Source: Ophiura sarsii
Taxonomy: Eukaryota; Echinodermata; Ophiuroidea; Amphilepidida; Ophiuridae
NCBI GenBank assembly: GCA_035610835.1
Contig: CM069443.1
Span: forward strand, 59,289,266-59,353,265
Direction of reading: 5' to 3'
Length of the DNA stretch: 64,000 bases
Positions 13,719 to 22,763 of this stretch are shown here, piece after piece. The notes beneath the pieces are model-generated. The model saw nothing but the letters and a program-made list of their open reading frames with translations. It had not been told where the DNA came from and made no database searches. Positions within the stretch are counted from its first letter, which is position 1. Every line of letters begins with the position of its first letter. The position numbers were made by a program, and so were the translations under genes.

Positions 13719-16700
13719 ACAGATTACACTCACGAAGGATGCTGCCATAAGGTCTCTTCCTACGGACAACCTAAAAATGGCTATGATGAAAAGGGGACAT
13801 TCATTTACCAGATGGGTGAAAAATTGGACCTTATTTGGTGGCACATCCCTGTGATCTCATATCCACTAAGGATATTTGCCGAGTACCAATGCAGATAACC
13901 TAGAGAGCATCAGTACAGAGAGCATGTACTTACATGTAGGTTATTATAATAAGTCTCACATGATTAGTCTCTATGCAGAAATTGTGTAGGCTATTATAGC
14001 CTAGGCCTATACTGAGACTCTGCGGTTTCAAATTCATTGGTAGTCCCAACGGTACCACCACCCTCCATAGAATCACAACAATCGCGAAATTCACTTTGAG
14101 TGTCAGCACTGCAGATTTTTCACCTCAATATTTCCCCCAAAATGAGGATGCTTGATCAACATTAACTCTTTCCCTGACAAATTAATTTTTGAAGAAATTG
14201 TGAATTTGTACATGCATGTAAATATCAACTTATAATTTGAATATGAGACTCTGTAAGGTAGTAAAACTATATATATTCTGAAAGCTTATGAAATGCTGGA
14301 CACTTCTGTGAAAATTTCAACGATACCGGACGATCGTGGTGGTTGCCATGGTAACCGTTACCCAGCATGCAATTTTTGTAACATCTTTTTTTACAAATAT
14401 TTAGTAGTCCTGTATGAAAACTATACTACTTGAGCCCTTCAAAATGCGTTCAAGAGATGGGCATTATAATTCTGAACATTTTGATACCAAATTTGCTGTA
14501 GTGGGTTATTCGGTTATGGCGCAACGACCAGAATCGTGTACGATCAGCACGACAAATATACCGTAAGCCCAAAATCCAAAATGGCCGCCATACAGGGGCA
14601 CAAAAATTAAAATGCCTTCAATTACACTAAAAGGCATACCAAATTGTTCGGCTGAGCACAAGGATTCCAAAAAGGTATAGTTTGCCATACTTCCGATGTT
14701 TGGTTAACGAGTTATAGGGTAAAACGTAAAAAGGTCGTGTTGACGCATTAATGCGTCTATGTCAGGTAAAGAGTTAATGAACTCAATGTATTATTACATG
14801 TAAGAGTTCTAAGAATAACATGCGAGTGCAATTTGAAAGATTTTAGTTTATATTTAATGTGCAAATGATGATTTCAAAATGTCATTTTCGCGACGTCAGA
14901 TGTCAGAGAGGGGTGGTGTGGCTTTAGTATCATAAAGCCACCATTGGGGCTAATTCATTGGCACATGTATACGTCCGGTCTTGAACAGAATCTTGACACG
15001 AAAGACGGTATAGAAATGCTGCGCATTAGTCCGTATCCAATACTTTTTCTAGAAAGTGATGGTATAATTGGATGAATCTTGTGTAGCCTAATTGCTGACA
15101 CAGTACACTTTACAACAATACATGCATGGATGGAGCATCTTTTTTTTTGTTAACAAATTATCGCGCAATTTTTATAAAAATAATATAAAACCACATGGAC
15201 CATGGTTGAATTGATTGAAAATCCAACAACCATAGGCTGAAAAAGTAGGCAATACGGAAAGCTCCTTGCCGGGAAATTTGAGCATTTGGAGGGAAAATTT
15301 GGCATTTGGAGGGAAATGTTACTCTTTCATTAAGAAATGCATTCCATTTTGGAGGGAAATTTGGAATCGCTTGCCGGGAAAAAAACATTTTTTCAGGCCA
15401 TGCCAACAACTCCCCCATACCTAAGTACAGTAACAAAGCATTGTCGATTTGAGATAAACCCACTGTTCATGCAAATTACTAGGATGGCGAACCTTATTTG
15501 GAAACCATAATGCATTATGCATCGATGCAAAATTGTAAACAAACAAAAATGTTCGCAAAATGTGTTCATTTTTTCGGCGTATAAATTCATTTCGCCATAG
15601 CAAACAGCTTTATATACCGAAATGTAGCTATATCCCTTAGGAAAATATTTTTGGCAAGGGCCATATACATTGTACAATGTATGTCATGGCTCACTCCTAA
15701 ATAAAGCCACAATTTTAGTCCGAACGGTGGCTACCTGAGCTCAAGAGAATCGCTATTTTGCATCATCGCGGTCAAATGAGTTCCCTTTCATCTCATCATG
15801 GACCGTACACTATTGAAATGGAGCCCATGTTTTGATTTGATAGAAATATTCTATAAACATACATCAAAATGTGTTATGTAAATTAAACGCATTCTTGATT
15901 GCATTTTTGTGAATAAAATGCTAATTTACAAAATATTTTAAATTTCACAAATTTTACTTAATTTGACTTCTCTAATGTTTACCTTTTGTAATCCAGCCCA
16001 TTCAAAAGTTCTCTTGCCCATTTACGGGGAACGAACAATGTCCAAATAAGGGCCTAAAAACTATAATTAAACGTAAACATTTTTCCTGTATTTTAAAGAG
16101 CATAGGCAATTAGGCATAGATCTATTTTTTATGTCAACTTACCTAGCTAGGGATGTTCATATCATTGACTATAGAGGGCGACATTTTTTTGAAAAAAGTT
16201 GAACAAAATATGTAGAAAACTCCATGTTTACCTCTTTTAAATCCAGCGGAAAAGTACGAAACAAGCTGGGTGTATTCACTGATGTCTAAATAACCCCACA
16301 CAAGCAACTGGACATCATGAAAGTAAACCCTTTTTTACCTAAAATGATTTAAAATGTGCATGACTTGCCCAGTTTTCAGCAATATGAGGCAAACTACTTT
16401 TGGTTATAACTTTTTTATTATTCAGCCTGCAGACAAGGTTGAACCATCATTTTTTATTGTAAAGTACTTTGTTTCCATGTATTCCATTTTCAAAGAGATA
16501 ATTTTATTTTCAAAATGTTATGAACATGCCTAACCTAGCCTATTAAAACAAGTTTTTTACTTGTTTTCATCAATTATCCAAAACACTATTCACATTATGA
16601 ATGATGTAAATATGTTTGGTCGTTGTTGAACGGGGGTTCAACAATTACAAGGTCTTCATCGTTGTTAATATCTTGAATCGACAACGGTAAGACGGGTTTA

Positions 16701-17220
16701 AAATAAACCTGTCTTACCGTTGTCGATTCAAGATAAACAACTCCGAAACCTTATTGAACCCTAAATATTGTCATTTTGTGTAAGGCTACAGGATTGAATT
16801 TCATCCGAATTATTGATGCGTTTATAGCCGTTGGTCAAGAACCAGGTGAGTGAGCACATTTCGATTAATAATAATATAACATTAAAATTTAATTATTAAA
16901 ATATATGTGTCTGTATAATTCATGAATTTGTAAAATTAAAAAAGGAAAATTTAGACATGAATCATTAGGGATGGATGGTTTCAACTTTCATGAAATAACA
17001 CACATTCTATATAATGAAATTGACACAAAACATTGATAATAAACTAAAGCAAGGCTTTACCAACACGGATGATGTTATTGTTAAATAATAAGCTTTTTAA
17101 TTAATAATAAAAACAACTCGACTCAACTTTACCTGATTTGGGAGGAAATCTGTAGGCCGAATTCGCTGAAATATCCAACTGCTGGACATCAGAATTGGGT
17201 CTAGATAACATAGAACCCAT
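211..17220 (-). CDS. MGRN1: MGRN1/RNF157-like RING E3 ubiquitin ligase (5' ten coding exons; 3' end outside window)
   Basis: Ten exons join in frame with GT-AG introns: 17133-17220, 11580-11698, 8277-8374, 7533-7664, 6003-6120, 3219-3452, 2675-2789, 1750-1797, 1061-1143 and 211-307 (or to 316). The conceptual protein is at least ~377 residues and colinear with vertebrate MGRN1/RNF157. It has an MGSMLSR start, a conserved N-terminal domain at about residues 20-260 (including FGSHFTMGG, TLKSLVNIRKDS and PLKQKQMVDGVYYLLQEIYG), then a C3HC4 RING. Zinc ligands seen are C277, C280, C292, H294, C298, C301, C312 and C315. Known family role: a RING E3 that transfers ubiquitin from an E2, with endosomal trafficking and signalling substrates described for MGRN1. 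Gly2 in MGSxxS fits an N-myristoylation signal (inference). The single gene resembles both vertebrate paralogues, as expected for an invertebrate pre-duplication orthologue. The C-terminal tail and polyA site lie left of base 1. Confidence 0.93.
709..895 (+). repeat. dispersed ~190-bp repeat, copy A
   Basis: Shares GATATTTTGATA-type, TCTCATTA.TTCTGTAAAAT and TACTGCCAAAGGTGGTT blocks with 59127-59330, in the same order and orientation. Confidence 0.65.
1061..1143 (-). CDS. MGRN1: MGRN1-like exon 9
   Basis: Phase 1 entry after TCTGTAG, phase 0 exit at GTAAGT. It encodes FRALLQIRALRKIGS, then an acidic end (PVEDDENT). PFRALLQIRA directly after the RING is characteristic of the family. Confidence 0.92.
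1367..1380. repeat. short CA microsatellite
   Basis: About seven CA dinucleotides inside an intron of the MGRN1-like gene. Confidence 0.8.
1435..1560 (-). mobile_element. possible tRNA-derived SINE fragment
   Basis: On the minus strand there is a B-box-like GGTTCAATCCC, preceded by a tRNA-like stretch with a weak A-box region. There is no complete tRNA cloverleaf and no intact A box, so this is most likely a SINE or tRNA-pseudogene remnant. Confidence 0.4.
1750..1797 (-). CDS. MGRN1: MGRN1-like exon 8 (second half of RING)
   Basis: A 48-nt exon between the acceptor TTTGCAG and donor GTAAGT, with phase 1 at both ends. It encodes DSLRYQASCCPICRA; the CPIC completes the C3HC4 RING. Confidence 0.93.
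1855..2613 (+). repeat. direct repeat pair within an intron
   Basis: The stretch around 1855-1945 (ending TTTGATCAGTTCCAAAT) recurs almost unchanged at about 2535-2612. Between them, 2143-2210 is a two-copy ~34-bp tandem repeat (GAACCAGTAGTT). The pattern looks like a local duplication in the intron between exons 7 and 8. Confidence 0.7.
2675..2789 (-). CDS. MGRN1: MGRN1-like exon 7 (first half of RING)
   Basis: Phase 0 entry after TGTCTTCAG, phase 1 exit at GTAAGT. An acidic linker (TDDDEYLEDNNSD) precedes CVICMSDARDTLILPCRHLC and LCNGC, which supply the first six RING zinc ligands. Confidence 0.95.
2816..2990 (+). repeat. dispersed intronic repeat, copy A
   Basis: Shares long runs, such as GGGCAGTCTGCTC, CATGTTCAAGGGCCAAAA and TGCCCCTGAA, with 6357-6515 in the same orientation. 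It is an unclassified dispersed family present at least twice in this gene's introns. Confidence 0.7.
3219..3452 (-). CDS. MGRN1: MGRN1-like exon 6 (end of the N-terminal domain)
   Basis: A 78-codon exon with phase 0 at both ends, after TTTTTTCAG and before GTAGGA. It contains EVIPVVIQCVVEEGEE, HSHCTFATFE and VKPLKQKQMVDGVYYLLQEI, then YGIENKNGETQPPK, the most diagnostic block of the MGRN1/RNF157 family. Confidence 0.95.
4228..4560. repeat. three-copy ~110-119-bp tandem repeat
   Basis: Monomers start near 4230, 4349 and 4459. Each has a GTAATGT start, TGTGTATTATTA and TTGACTGAAGGATTT. It lies in the intron between MGRN1-like exons 5 and 6. Confidence 0.8.
4621..4908. mobile_element. MITE-like element with ~26-bp terminal inverted repeats
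   Basis: The left end GGCCTAAAAAAAGTTTGATT is inverted at the right end (AATCAAACCATTTCTTTAGG). The interior is AT-rich, with poly-T and an AT microsatellite. No transposase is present, so this is a non-autonomous DNA element by structure. A clear target duplication was not seen. Confidence 0.7.
5637..5820. mobile_element. small MITE rich in TTTTCGCG motifs
   Basis: Perfect 11-bp terminal inverted repeats (AATACTGTAAA / TTTACAGTATT) enclose several TTTTCGCG and CGCGAAAA words. TA at each end fits a TA target duplication. A fragment of similar type (GCGCGAAAATAAAAC) occurs near 428-443. Confidence 0.7.
6003..6120 (-). CDS. MGRN1: MGRN1-like exon 5
   Basis: Phase 2 entry after AATTCAG, phase 0 exit at GTAAGA. 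It encodes ETFRYERGANQLFKQPAF, then NPAAFDEDD, equivalent to the family segment with YKRGxxQxFxxPxF. Confidence 0.92.
6357..6515 (+). repeat. dispersed intronic repeat, copy B
   Basis: A diverged second copy of the sequence at 2816-2990. No coding potential or terminal repeats were seen. Confidence 0.7.
7050..7398. mobile_element. 349-bp element with GGTCACCCCGGAA-type inverted ends, TA-flanked
   Basis: The left end GGTCACCCCGGAA (7050) and right end TTCCGGGGTCACC (ending 7398) are inverted with one mismatch and flanked by TA on both sides. There is no coding capacity. It lies in the intron between exons 4 and 5. Confidence 0.6.
7533..7664 (-). CDS. MGRN1: MGRN1-like exon 4
   Basis: Phase 2 entry after ATTTCAG, phase 2 exit at GTAAAA. 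It starts with an acidic stretch (EVSEDEEAPTDN), then has LYTIEFMFDSEARTAITIY and FFASEEI, matching the family motif for a beta-rich N-terminal domain. Confidence 0.92.
8277..8374 (-). CDS. MGRN1: MGRN1-like exon 3
   Basis: Phase 0 entry after TTTTTATAG, phase 2 exit at GTAAGG. It encodes FPYPAPQANEPTKTLKSL, then VNIRKDSIRLVKAM, a well conserved segment of the N-terminal domain. Confidence 0.92.
8430..8975. mobile_element. composite repeat: inverted arms around a tRNA-like SINE head
   Basis: Arms at about 8476-8511 and 8934-8975 are inverted copies (GAATCCAAGTTCT / AGAACTTGGATTC). Between them, 8670-8760 on the plus strand resembles a tRNA-derived SINE head with the A box TAGCTCAGTCGG and a weak B-like GCGATCAAATC. 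Parts of this element, without the SINE, recur compactly at about 55340-55500. Confidence 0.55.
9701..10212. mobile_element. 512-bp MITE with ~75-bp terminal inverted repeats, TA target duplication
   Basis: The ends AGTTAAAAAAGTTTAACGGG and CCCGTTAAACTTTTTAACT are inverted; the arms extend through GGATTAGCTC with few mismatches. TA flanks both ends (9699-9700 and 10213-10214), as in Tc1/mariner-type insertions. There is no transposase ORF. Confidence 0.8.
10263..11541. mobile_element. 1,279-bp inverted-repeat element, AGCCCCGGAA ends
   Basis: The left end AGCCCCGGAA and right end TTCCGGGGCT are inverted, and more weakly inverted sequence rich in TTTTCTCG continues inward. An identical 12-bp word, TAGCTATATCTA, flanks both ends (10251-10262 and 11542-11553). 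No coding region is evident. The element sits just inside intron 2 of the MGRN1-like gene. Confidence 0.65.
11580..11698 (-). CDS. MGRN1: MGRN1-like exon 2
   Basis: The exon enters at phase 1 after the acceptor TTGCAG and leaves at phase 0 at GTAAGT. Key residues are CYFGSHFTMGG, then FETPQPEAYLFGENAELNYLG, closely matching the family. A 1.3-kb inverted-repeat element ends only about 38 bp downstream of the donor. Confidence 0.93.
11892..12274. mobile_element. foldback element, arms about 150 bp
   Basis: The left arm begins AAAGG and runs through TCCCGCAAGCACA, AATCGAGCC and CATGCAATTTTTAAAATT. The right arm is the inverted copy, ending TGTGCTTGCGGGA and CCTTT. The short centre is at about 12050-12110. 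It would form a long imperfect hairpin; no ORF. Confidence 0.75.
12440..13680. repeat. 149/156-bp tandem repeat with DR1-like half-sites
   Basis: About eight monomers. The marker GGTATGTGACC recurs at 12624, 12780, 12929, 13085, 13234, 13390 and 13546, giving spacings of 156, 149, 156, 149, 156 and 156. Alternation comes from a short indel near TTTTACATCTTGACCTCAG, implying a ~305-bp higher-order dimer. Most monomers carry TGACCTTTGACCT, a direct repeat of the TGACCT half-site with one spacer base. It lies in intron 1 of the MGRN1-like gene. Confidence 0.85.
13684..13717. repeat. 34-base poly-C tract
   Basis: An uninterrupted C run directly after the 156-bp tandem array. Its length is unreliable because such runs are sequencing-error prone. 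Confidence 0.85.
14166..14773. mobile_element. 608-bp piggyBac-like MITE, TTAA-flanked
   Basis: TTAA at 14162-14165 and 14774-14777 flank inverted ends CTCTTTCCCTGAC and GTCAGGTAAAGAG. An exact TTAA duplication with inverted ends is the hallmark of piggyBac insertions. There is no transposase, so it is non-autonomous. Confidence 0.7.
14778..16660. other. intron 1 sequence without recognised feature
   Basis: AT-rich intronic sequence. Short repeated phrases (GGAGGGAAAT) occur around 15290-15360. No splice-bounded conserved coding segment or RNA gene was seen. Confidence 0.5.
16661..16740. repeat. near-perfect hairpin, ~32-bp arms
   Basis: Arms 16669-16700 and 16704-16735 (TATCTTGAATCGACAACGGT and its inverse) pair with one mismatch around a 3-base loop, and pairing continues outward with a small bulge. 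A second small hairpin (GTTGAAC / GTTCAAC) lies at 16624-16641. Possibly a foldback remnant; a small-RNA precursor is conceivable but unsupported. Confidence 0.8.
17133..17220 (-). CDS. MGRN1: MGRN1-like exon 1 (start codon)
   Basis: The start codon is at 17220-17218 in the context AAAATGG, with A at -3 and G at +4. It encodes MGSMLSRPNSDVQQLD, then ANSAYRFPPKS, matching the MGRN1/RNF157 N-terminus. The exon ends phase 1 at the donor GTAAAG (17132-17127). Confidence 0.93.
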
Positions 17221-17654
17221 TTTACTTTAGCTAGGATTTACAACTTTTATCGAAAATACGGTATTTCGACAGTCATAGGAGTTTTCTTGGAGTGTAATAT
17301 TGCGCAGGTTCAGCTGATTTTCCGTATTTCCTATGTTTAGACAGTCAATAAGATGGCTCTCGTTTATATTCGCTGTCTGCACAGAGTGCATTGGTGATAT
17401 AATTTGCCGAGAATATAAGCATCACATGCATTGTGGGTATTAAATAATTGATTGATTGAATCAGGTGTTTATGGGATTTTAATGTTCATGTAGGGGAGAG
17501 CGGGGAGTACTCGCTCCCTTTTCATTTGAAGAGGTAGAGTCGCCAATTTTAAAGATTGAATCGGACCTATTGATATAATGTGAAAGATTGATATCACGTC
17601 TACATACAACCATGATCTCAGTACCGTACTCTATACTAGGCCTTCTGTAAATGG
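17221..17654. other. upstream flank of the MGRN1-like gene
   Basis: The sequence immediately 5' of the start codon should contain the 5' UTR and promoter. No TATA box at a convincing place and no CpG island is obvious, so the transcription start cannot be placed. Confidence 0.35.
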
Positions 17655-17657
17655 TAA

Positions 17658-18515
17658 GGGAGTGTTCATAAATACTTTGGTGGGGTGGGGTGGATAATTA
17701 TGGGGGTGGGTCCAAAAAGTGTTGATACTCTGCAAAGGGGGGTCCAAAAAGTTTTGGAAAACCCCAACAGAGGGGGGGTCAAAAAAGTTTAAAACACTTA
17801 TTAGTTTCCAAAATTTTCTGGGGGCTTCGCCCCCAAACACCTGTTTTCCCTATGGACATTATTTTATGGAAAGTTCATATATCAACGTAAAAATAGTTAA
17901 TATTTTGGCACGCTATGCGCGCAGATATATGTCAACGGACCTATTTTTATGTACTAGCCCAGCTAAAAAAGAATGAAGGCCAAATTCATGTCAATAGCAT
18001 GCAAACAACAATTGCGCGCATATTGTATTTAAGGCCAGGATATGTAATTGGAGGGAGCATCCTAATTGGTTTCAAGAACAGAGATCCGTGCATAAATATG
18101 TGAAGTTATTCAGGGATTAAAGACCATGGCGCACTAAACCAAAGATACCTGCAATCGAAGTGGGAGTTCTGATTCACTCTAGATTCTACATGTACAACCT
18201 GCCCTCCTAGATGTAATGCGTTCATCAAATTAGAATACGATACATGGTCAAATTCTGTAAAAAATCCCATAAAAGATCTCTGAACTTGATAACAATGAGT
18301 GGGGGGGGGGGGGGGGGGCAAGGGGCAAGAAAGTTTCAGGTGCAGGCAGTAAAGTAATACAGGGGGGTCAAAAAAGTTTAAGGCATGGCGAGAGGGGAGG
18401 GGGGGGGGGTCAAAAAAGTTTAAGGCATGGCGAGAGGGGGGGTCAAAAAAGTTTTGATATACCAAAAATAAAATTATCCAGCCCCCCCCCCACCAAAGTA
18501 TTTATGAACGGTCCC
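17658..18515. mobile_element. 858-bp PIF/Harbinger-like non-autonomous element
   Basis: Inverted ends of about 40 bp share GTTCATAAATACTTTGGTGG and begin GGGA / end TCCC. They are flanked by TAA at 17655-17657 and 18516-18518. A 3-bp TWA duplication with GG-starting ends fits PIF/Harbinger. Inside are repeated GGGGGTCAAAAAAGTTT phrases and an 18-base poly-G (18301-18318). No transposase. Confidence 0.7.
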
Positions 18516-18518
18516 TAA

Positions 18519-19190
18519 AGGCAAGCCTAAATGATAAAATGAGACAAGTCAAGTCTCAAAAGGGCGAATTTGCCCCGACAATAAAATGATTTTTCAACAA
18601 CAACAAAAAAAGTCAACTAATTTTACATGTGAGACCCTTCAAATGTTTACTAGTAAAAAAAATCGCCGCCGGGGTAGGTTCGCCCATAGCGAACACTGCC
18701 CCATCATCATAGGGCGTGTGTGCCCCATAGCGCAATAAGTGCATTGTTAACTCATGCATCAAATCCATAATCAATCTCATACATAGGCCTACCCGAATGA
18801 TAATTTACATTTGAACGGCCTTTTCTGCGAATATCTTTGGGAAAAAATGAATAGGTCCTATGAATGAAGAATGGAAGCTTCACTTTGCGAGGCCCAACTG
18901 GTTTTTGGATGATAAGTTTACAAACATGCTCCTCCTTTTTCAGTGATTCGATTATTTTGACAGAGCTCTTTTTAAAGCCATGGATTTTAATCATGTTTAT
19001 TATTCATTCTGGAAACCTTAGGATCTTCACATTTCACTTTTGAGAGGTGCATGGGAGCTCATTTTCTTTTAAAATGGTTAGTAGACAAATTCACTAAGAA
19101 ACTAAGGTAGGAAGAAAATGGTCACGGAATCCCAGATAATGACTCTACTACACTCCAAATCGATGTAATACTAACACTCCTGATGTGTAT
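18519..19190. other. spacer with no recognised feature
   Basis: Nothing beyond AT-rich unique sequence was recognised. Candidate reading frames are short and without splice or family support. Confidence 0.5.
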
Positions 19191-19441
19191 CGAGGGCTTA
19201 GAAGTCGAACTGACTATGTCCATTTTGACTTTGTCCAGATAATTGTACAAGTAACATGGATATAAACTTTCTTTCTGTGGAAAAAAGTGTCTATGTCTAT
19301 GTATCCCCCCCCCCCCCCCCCCCCCCCCTTTGATTATGTCCGTGAAGGTGTTTTTAGTTTTGTTGCAAAACAGACCATGTCCAGCAGGTGTATGTCCAAA
19401 AAGTCAAAATGTACATAGTCAGTTCTACTTCTAAGCCCTCG
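19191..19441. mobile_element. foldback element with ~48-bp arms and poly-C centre
   Basis: The left arm starts CGAGGGCTTAGAAGT and the right arm ends ACTTCTAAGCCCTCG; arms also share the ACTGACTATGT and ATTTTGACTTT blocks. The centre contains a 24-base poly-C run at 19305-19328. Confidence 0.75.
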
Positions 19442-19775
19442 GTTTGGAGATAGGCATTGATTAAGGGACGCACCATTTGATTTTCAGGGGGGGGGCATAG
19501 GGGTCGCCGGGCGGAATTTTTTTTTCGCCACCGAAGTGGGCGGAATTTTTTTTTTGCCGCTTTTGATTTTTTTAGCAAAGGCGGCATTTTCTGTTTTTCT
19601 TTACATTGAGTTGGGCCTTTTGGGCGAGTCATCTTTTTTTTTTAACTCAGCAGTGGGTCATCTTTTTTTCTTCTTCTGGTTGGTGGGTAAAGTGATTTTT
19701 TTCCCTGGATAGTGGGCAAAGTTCCATCCAAGCGCCATCTCGGTTCAATATCTATCATATTAAAACACAATTGTC
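19442..19775. other. low-complexity T/G-rich spacer
   Basis: Runs of T and GGGGG plus repeated GGCGGAATTTTTTTTT phrases. No gene seen. It ends where the 22-bp minisatellite begins. Confidence 0.5.
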
Positions 19776-22167
19776 TTCCGTAGATAGGACCAAGGAGTTA
19801 TCATACTTAATTATGATAACTCCTTGATAGGACTATCATCTTAAACAGATAACACCATTATGATCAGTAGATAACACCATTATGTTCAGTAGATAACGCT
19901 ATTATTTTCAATAGATGAAACTATTATCTTAAGTAGATCACACCATTAATTTCAGTACTACAACTTCAACAGATAACACTTCAATCTTCAGTAAATTACA
20001 CTATTATATTCAGTAGAGAACACCGTTATATCTTAAATAGATTACACTTTATCTTCTCTTCAGTAGAAAACACTATAATCTTCAGTAGATAACACTATTA
20101 TATTCGGTAGATAACAATATTATCTTCAGTAGATAGGACTATTATCTTCCGTAGATAGGACCATTATCGTCAATAGATAACACCATTATCTTCAGTACAT
20201 AACATTATTATCTTCTGTAAATAACACCGTTATTTCAAGTAGATAACACCACTATCTTCAGTAGATAACACCACAATCTTCAGTATATAACACTGCTATC
20301 TTCACCCTTTTAAAAGCTCAAGTTCCATTGTTTTTAAATAGCAAAGTTTGAGTAAGCTTCCAACTATCGAAGTCGATAGGACTATCATCGTCAACAGATA
20401 ATACTACTATCTCCCGTAGATAACACTACTATCTTCAGTAGATAACACTACTACCTTCAGTAGATAACACTACTATCTTCAGTAGATAACTCCATTATCT
20501 TCAGCAGATAACACCACTATCTTCAGTAGATAACACTACAATATTCAGTAGATATCACTATTATCTTCAGTAGACAACACCATTATCTTCAGTAGACAAC
20601 ACCATTATCTTCAGTAGATAACACCATTATCTTCAATAGATGTCACTAAATATCTTCAGTAAATAACACCATATTATTCAGCAGATAACAATATTATCTT
20701 CAATAGATGTCACTATATATCTTCAGGAGATAACGCTATTATAGTCAGGAGATAACGCTATTATAGTCAGTAGATCACACTACTATCCTCAGTATATAAC
20801 ACTACAATCGTCAGTAAACAGCATTATTATCTTCAGTAGATACATCCATTATCTATTGAGATATCACCATTATCTTCAATATATGTCACACTATATCTTC
20901 AGTAAATAATACTATTTTATTCAGCAGATAACACTATTATCTCCAGGAGATAACATTATTATCTAAAGAAGGTAACACTTATTATCTCCAGGAGATAACA
21001 CTACTATCTCCAGTAGATAACACAAGTATCTTCAGTAGGTAGCACTACAATCTTCAGTAGATAACACTATATCTTCAGTAGAAAGCACTATTATCTTTAG
21101 TAAATAACACCATTATCTTCAGTAGGTAACAATATTATCTTCAATAGATGTCACTATATCTTCAGTAGATAACACTATTATTGTCAGTTGATAATACTAT
21201 TATCTTCAGTAGATAATACTAATATCTTCAAAAGATAACACTATTAGCTTCAGTAGATAACACTATTATCTTCAATAGATAACACTATTATCTTCAGTAG
21301 ACAACACTGCTAGGCCTATCTTCAGTAGATAAGATTATTGTCTTCCGTTTGTAGGACAATAGATAACACCATCTCCAATATATTACACCATTATCTCCTG
21401 TAGATAACACTATTATGTTCAGTAGATAACACTATTATTGTCAGTTGATAATACTATTATCTTCAGTAGATAATACTAATATCTTCAAAAGATAACACTA
21501 TTAGCTTCAGTAGATAACACTATTATCTTCAGTAGATAACACTATTATCTTCAATAAATAACACTATTATCTTCAGTAGACAACACTGCTATCTTCAGTA
21601 GATAAGACTATTGTCTTCCGTTTGTAGGACTATCATCTTCAATAGATAACACCATCTCCAATATATTACACCATTATCTCCTGTAGATAACACTATTATG
21701 TTCAGTAGATAACACTATTATTTTCAATAGATAAATCTATTATCTTATGTAGATAATACCAATAAATCCAGTAGATAATTGAGGACTCATCATCTTCAAT
21801 AATTAACACCATATCCAAACGATTATACCCTTATAACACTATGTTCAGTAGATAATACTATTATGTTCAGTAGATAATACTATTATCATCAGTAGATATT
21901 ACCCTTATCTTCAGTAAATAACACTATTATCATCAGTAGATAACACTATTATCTTCAGTAGATATTACCATTACCTTCAGTAGAAAACACCATTATCTTT
22001 AGTAGATATTACCATGACCTTCAGTAGAAAACACCATTATCTTCAGTATATAGCAGTATTATCTACAGTAGAGAACAGTATTATTTTCAGTAGATAACAC
22101 TACTCTCTTCGGTGAATAAGCCTATTATTTCTAGTATATAGATAACAATACTATCTTCAGTACAAAC
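19776..22167. repeat. 22-bp GATA-rich minisatellite, block M1 (left edge)
   Basis: About 105 diverged copies of a 22-bp monomer: TTATCT, spacer TCAGT, AGATAA, spacer CACTA. The two 6-mers are inverted copies of a WGATAR-type GATA-factor site. This block is about twice as long and more diverged than those inside the macro-array. It has a perfect 14-bp-arm hairpin at 19793-19826 (AAGGAGTTATCATA), an embedded 70-bp piece of the unit's unique sequence at 20306-20375, and an internal ~255-bp direct duplication (about 21174-21428 and 21429-21710). Confidence 0.9.
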
Positions 22168-22763
22168 ACGTTGTCCACTTAATACGGGGTGGGGTCCGGG
22201 ACGTTCAAAGTGTTCCACCGCCATCCAGAGCGCGTAGTCGGGATGTGGCAAGCGTCTAAACAGGAATATTGTTAGCATGTGATGTGATCAAACAGAATAA
22301 GTCTCGAGTCGCAGAAACTGATTTTGAGATATAGCCATACAAAGGATAGCATGTTGTGTTTTTTGTTGTTGAAAATCCTTCAATCGCTCATATCTTTAAA
22401 ATTAATTGTTCATTCTTAACGGGGCTTTCTGCAAACTGTTGTATTGCAAACTGGCCAATACAATCAAATCAAGCACTAAATGGGATACTTCGATTTCAGA
22501 TTCATTTTGGTTGATCGCATCACACCGTTCACTAGAATGAAATATTTGTTCTCAAGCATACAAATACCCAAGTTATATCACAATTCCAAACGTTTACCTG
22601 TGTTGCTATCTGCAGTAGATAGTAAACAATATGAATGAACAAAAAGACAACATCAAAAAACCACTACAAACCACATTCGTAACCATGTCATCGTAGATGC
22701 GCCGTACATTAAAAAAAACTGACACAAATAAGTCAAGAAAGTTATAAAACCAAATGTCAAACT

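Noticed and set aside
13527..13898. Proline- or glycine-run reading frames across the poly-C tract
   Set aside because: They exist only because of the homopolymer and flanking tandem repeat.
19776..22167. CRISPR-like appearance of regularly spaced short repeats
   Set aside because: The monomers are contiguous with 5-base spacers and no unique 25-40-base spacers, in a eukaryotic setting with introns. It is a minisatellite.
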